DNA from: an uncultured Porphyromonadaceae bacterium
GTDB taxonomy: Bacteria > Bacteroidota > Bacteroidia > Bacteroidales > Muribaculaceae
Direction of reading: 5' to 3'
Assembly (NCBI GenBank): GCA_902470475.1
Contig: CABRGT010000042.1
Coordinates: 1 to 16,834, forward strand
DNA length: 16,834 nucleotides
A model generated the notes under the pieces. That model ran no database searches and was not told the DNA's origin. It was given only the letters and a program-made list of their open reading frames with translations. The position numbers and the translations under genes are program-made. Shown here piece by piece: positions 15,162 through 16,834 of this stretch (its first letter is position 1; every line of letters begins with the position of its first letter).

Positions 15162-15190
15162 CTTAAAAAACTACATAACTCATACCCACA

Positions 15191-16834
15191 ATGGACACAA
15201 ACGTCATGAAACACGCGGCCGACAACATCCGAATCCTCGCCGCAGCAATGGTCGAAAAAGCCAAATCAGGACACCCCGGCGGAGCCATGGGCGGCGCCGA
15301 CTTCGTCAACACGCTCTACTCGCGCTTCCTGATCACCGATCCCGACGATCCCACCTGGCCGGGCCGCGACCGCTTTTTCCTCGACCCCGGCCACATGTCG
15401 CCGATGCTTTATGCCGTGCTGGCCCTGACGGGTAAATTCACCGTCGACGAGCTGCAGCAGTTCCGCCAGTGGGGCAGCGTCACACCGGGCCACCCAGAGG
15501 CCGACCCGCGGCGCGGCATCGAGAACACCAGCGGCCCCCTCGGGCAGGGGCACACCATGGCCGTGGGATGCGCCCTGGCCGAACGCTTCATCGCCGCGCA
15601 CTTCGGCGATGTCCTCGCCCACAAGACCTATGCCTTCATCTCCGACGGCGGCATACAGGAGGAAATCTCCCAGGGTGCCGGCCGCATCGCCGGCTACCTC
15701 GGACTGGCCAACCTGATCATGTTCTACGACTGCAACGGCGTACAGCTCTCGACCGACGTGGCTGCCGTCGACGAAGAGGACTACGCCGCCAAATACCGCG
15801 CATGGGGCTGGAACGTGATCGAGATCGACGGCAATGACCCCGAGCAGATCGACAGCGCCCTCAGCCGCGCCCACAAGGAAATCAAGCGCCCGACCCTGAT
15901 CCTGGGCCGCACGATCATGGGCAAGGGCTGCATCAAGACCGACGGCGAGAACTTCGAAGGCCAATGCTCGACCCACGGGCAGCCCCTGAGCAAGAGCGGA
16001 GCCGACTTCGGCGCCACTGTCGCCAACCTGGGCGGCAATCCCGCCGACCCCTGGCAGATATTCGACGACACCAAGACCCTCTACGACGAACGCAACCGCC
16101 AGCTGCGCCGCATCGTGGCCGAACGCCGCCACGCTTTCGCCGAATGGGCCAAGGCCAATCCCGCGAAAGCCGCCGAACTGGAGCAGTGGATGAGCGGCCG
16201 CATGCCCGCCCTGAATTTCAAGGAAATCGTGAACAAAGCCGACATAGCCACCCGCACCGCATCGGCCAATGTGCTCGACTGGCTCGCCCGGCACGTACCC
16301 AACATGATCGTAGCTTCGGCCGACCTGGCCAACTCCGACAAGACCGACGCCTTCCTGAAAGTGCGCGGAGCCTTCACTCCCGGCGATTTCACCGGCGCAT
16401 TCCTCCATGCAGGCGTGGCCGAGCTCACAATGGCCGCGATCATGAACGGCATCCTCCTGCACGGCGGCGTACAGGCCGCCTGCGGCACCTTCTTCGTATT
16501 CTCCGACTACATGAAGCCCGCCGTGCGCATGGCCGCCCTGATGGAGCTGCCCGTCAAGTACGTGTGGACGCACGATTCGTTCCGCGTCGGCGAGGACGGC
16601 CCCACCCACGAACCCATTGAGCAGGAAGCACAGATACGCCTGCTCGAGGAAGTGCGCAACTTCGAAGGACGTCCGTCGCTGCTGGCACTGCGTCCGGCCG
16701 ACGCCGCCGAGACCATGGTATGCTGGGACATGGCAATGCAGAACGACGCCACACCCACAGCCCTGATCCTCACCCGCCAGGACATCCACGACCTGCCGTC
16801 GGCCTCGGGCGACCGCCTCGCCGACGCCGCCGGA
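15191..16834 (+). CDS. tkt: Transketolase, Bacteroidales type (3' end outside window)
   Basis: Thiamine-diphosphate enzyme of the non-oxidative pentose phosphate pathway, moving two-carbon ketol units between sugar phosphates. The window holds 548 codons of an expected 670 or so; the frame is open to the last base. Visible sites are His28 in KSGHPGGAMGG, DPGHMSPMLYA (65-75), PGHPE (99-103), GPLGQG (115-120), the metal-binding Asp152 in SDGG and Asn182 in DCNG, and His262 in STHGQPL. The second half has SADLANSDKT (376-385), the catalytic Glu411 in GVAELTMAAI, THDS (460-463) and GEDGPTHEP (467-475). The reading FFLDPGHMSPMLYA, instead of the LSNGHGS form of E. coli, is what I know of Bacteroidales transketolases, so it is not an aberration. 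ATG 15191 is used; ATG 15206 (residue 6) is possible. No -7 element is seen in the 121 bp upstream, suggesting read-through from the transporter gene. The C-terminal domain is only partly visible. Confidence 0.95.
   Translation, partial: MDTNVMKHAADNIRILAAAMVEKAKSGHPGGAMGGADFVNTLYSRFLITDPDDPTWPGRDRFFLDPGHMSPMLYAVLALTGKFTVDELQQFRQWGSVTPGHPEADPRRGIENTSGPLGQGHTMAVGCALAERFIAAHFGDVLAHKTYAFISDGGIQEEISQGAGRIAGYLGLANLIMFYDCNGVQLSTDVAAVDEEDYAAKYRAWGWNVIEIDGNDPEQIDSALSRAHKEIKRPTLILGRTIMGKGCIKTDGENFEGQCSTHGQPLSKSGADFGATVANLGGNPADPWQIFDDTKTLYDERNRQLRRIVAERRHAFAEWAKANPAKAAELEQWMSGRMPALNFKEIVNKADIATRTASANVLDWLARHVPNMIVASADLANSDKTDAFLKVRGAFTPGDFTGAFLHAGVAELTMAAIMNGILLHGGVQAACGTFFVFSDYMKPAVRMAALMELPVKYVWTHDSFRVGEDGPTHEPIEQEAQIRLLEEVRNFEGRPSLLALRPADAAETMVCWDMAMQNDATPTALILTRQDIHDLPSASGDRLADAAG

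Noticed and set aside
15266..16789. 507-codon minus-strand frame opposite the transketolase gene
   Set aside because: The plus strand encodes a transketolase with all expected cofactor and catalytic motifs. The opposite frame is a long GC-rich shadow without a recognisable domain.

Overview
The window looks like chromosomal DNA of a Bacteroidales bacterium, most likely a GC-rich gut lineage such as Muribaculaceae. The genus is inference. The signs are a SusC/SusD pair, a lipoprotein with an acidic stretch right after its lipid-bearing cysteine, a DUF4494 protein, promoters with the Bacteroidetes -7 element TAnnTTTG, and little Shine-Dalgarno sequence before genes.

Region 1 (1-2850, + strand) holds a polyprenyl-phosphate sugar-1-phosphate transferase (39-1427), which would start surface glycan assembly. 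A malic enzyme of the short type without a phosphotransacetylase domain follows (1475-2806), and a strong hairpin (2818-2850) closes the block. Region 2 (2912-4757, +) is a GT39/ArnT-like membrane glycosyltransferase whose -7 promoter element lies only 8 bp before the ATG. Region 3 (4761-4980) is a tandem array of a 75-bp unit with an internal palindrome, 2.8 copies, between convergent genes.

Region 4 (4984-12149, - strand) is one complete transcription unit. It has a promoter (12116-12149), a SusC-type TonB-dependent transporter, a SusD-type lipoprotein, a 652-residue surface lipoprotein with a duplicated beta-rich domain, and a terminator (4984-5018). No glycoside hydrolase, protease, sigma/anti-sigma pair or hybrid two-component regulator accompanies it here, so the substrate cannot be read from context. 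Region 5 (12025-12476) is an AT-rich divergent promoter region.

Region 6 (12349-13579, +) is a two-gene operon of a DUF4494 protein and a YggS-type PLP homeostasis protein, with stop and start overlapping by one base. Region 7 (13637-16834, +) is an FHS-family sugar MFS transporter, a stable intergenic hairpin, then a Bacteroidales-type transketolase cut by the window end. Transporter and transketolase suit hexose or deoxyhexose import feeding the pentose phosphate pathway, but co-transcription is not proven.

Nothing seen is clearly a new defence or mobile system. The points most worth a second look are the 75-bp repeat array, the unassigned SusCD trio with its duplicated-domain lipoprotein and promoter inverted repeats, the DUF4494-yggS coupling, and the nearly leaderless glycosyltransferase gene.
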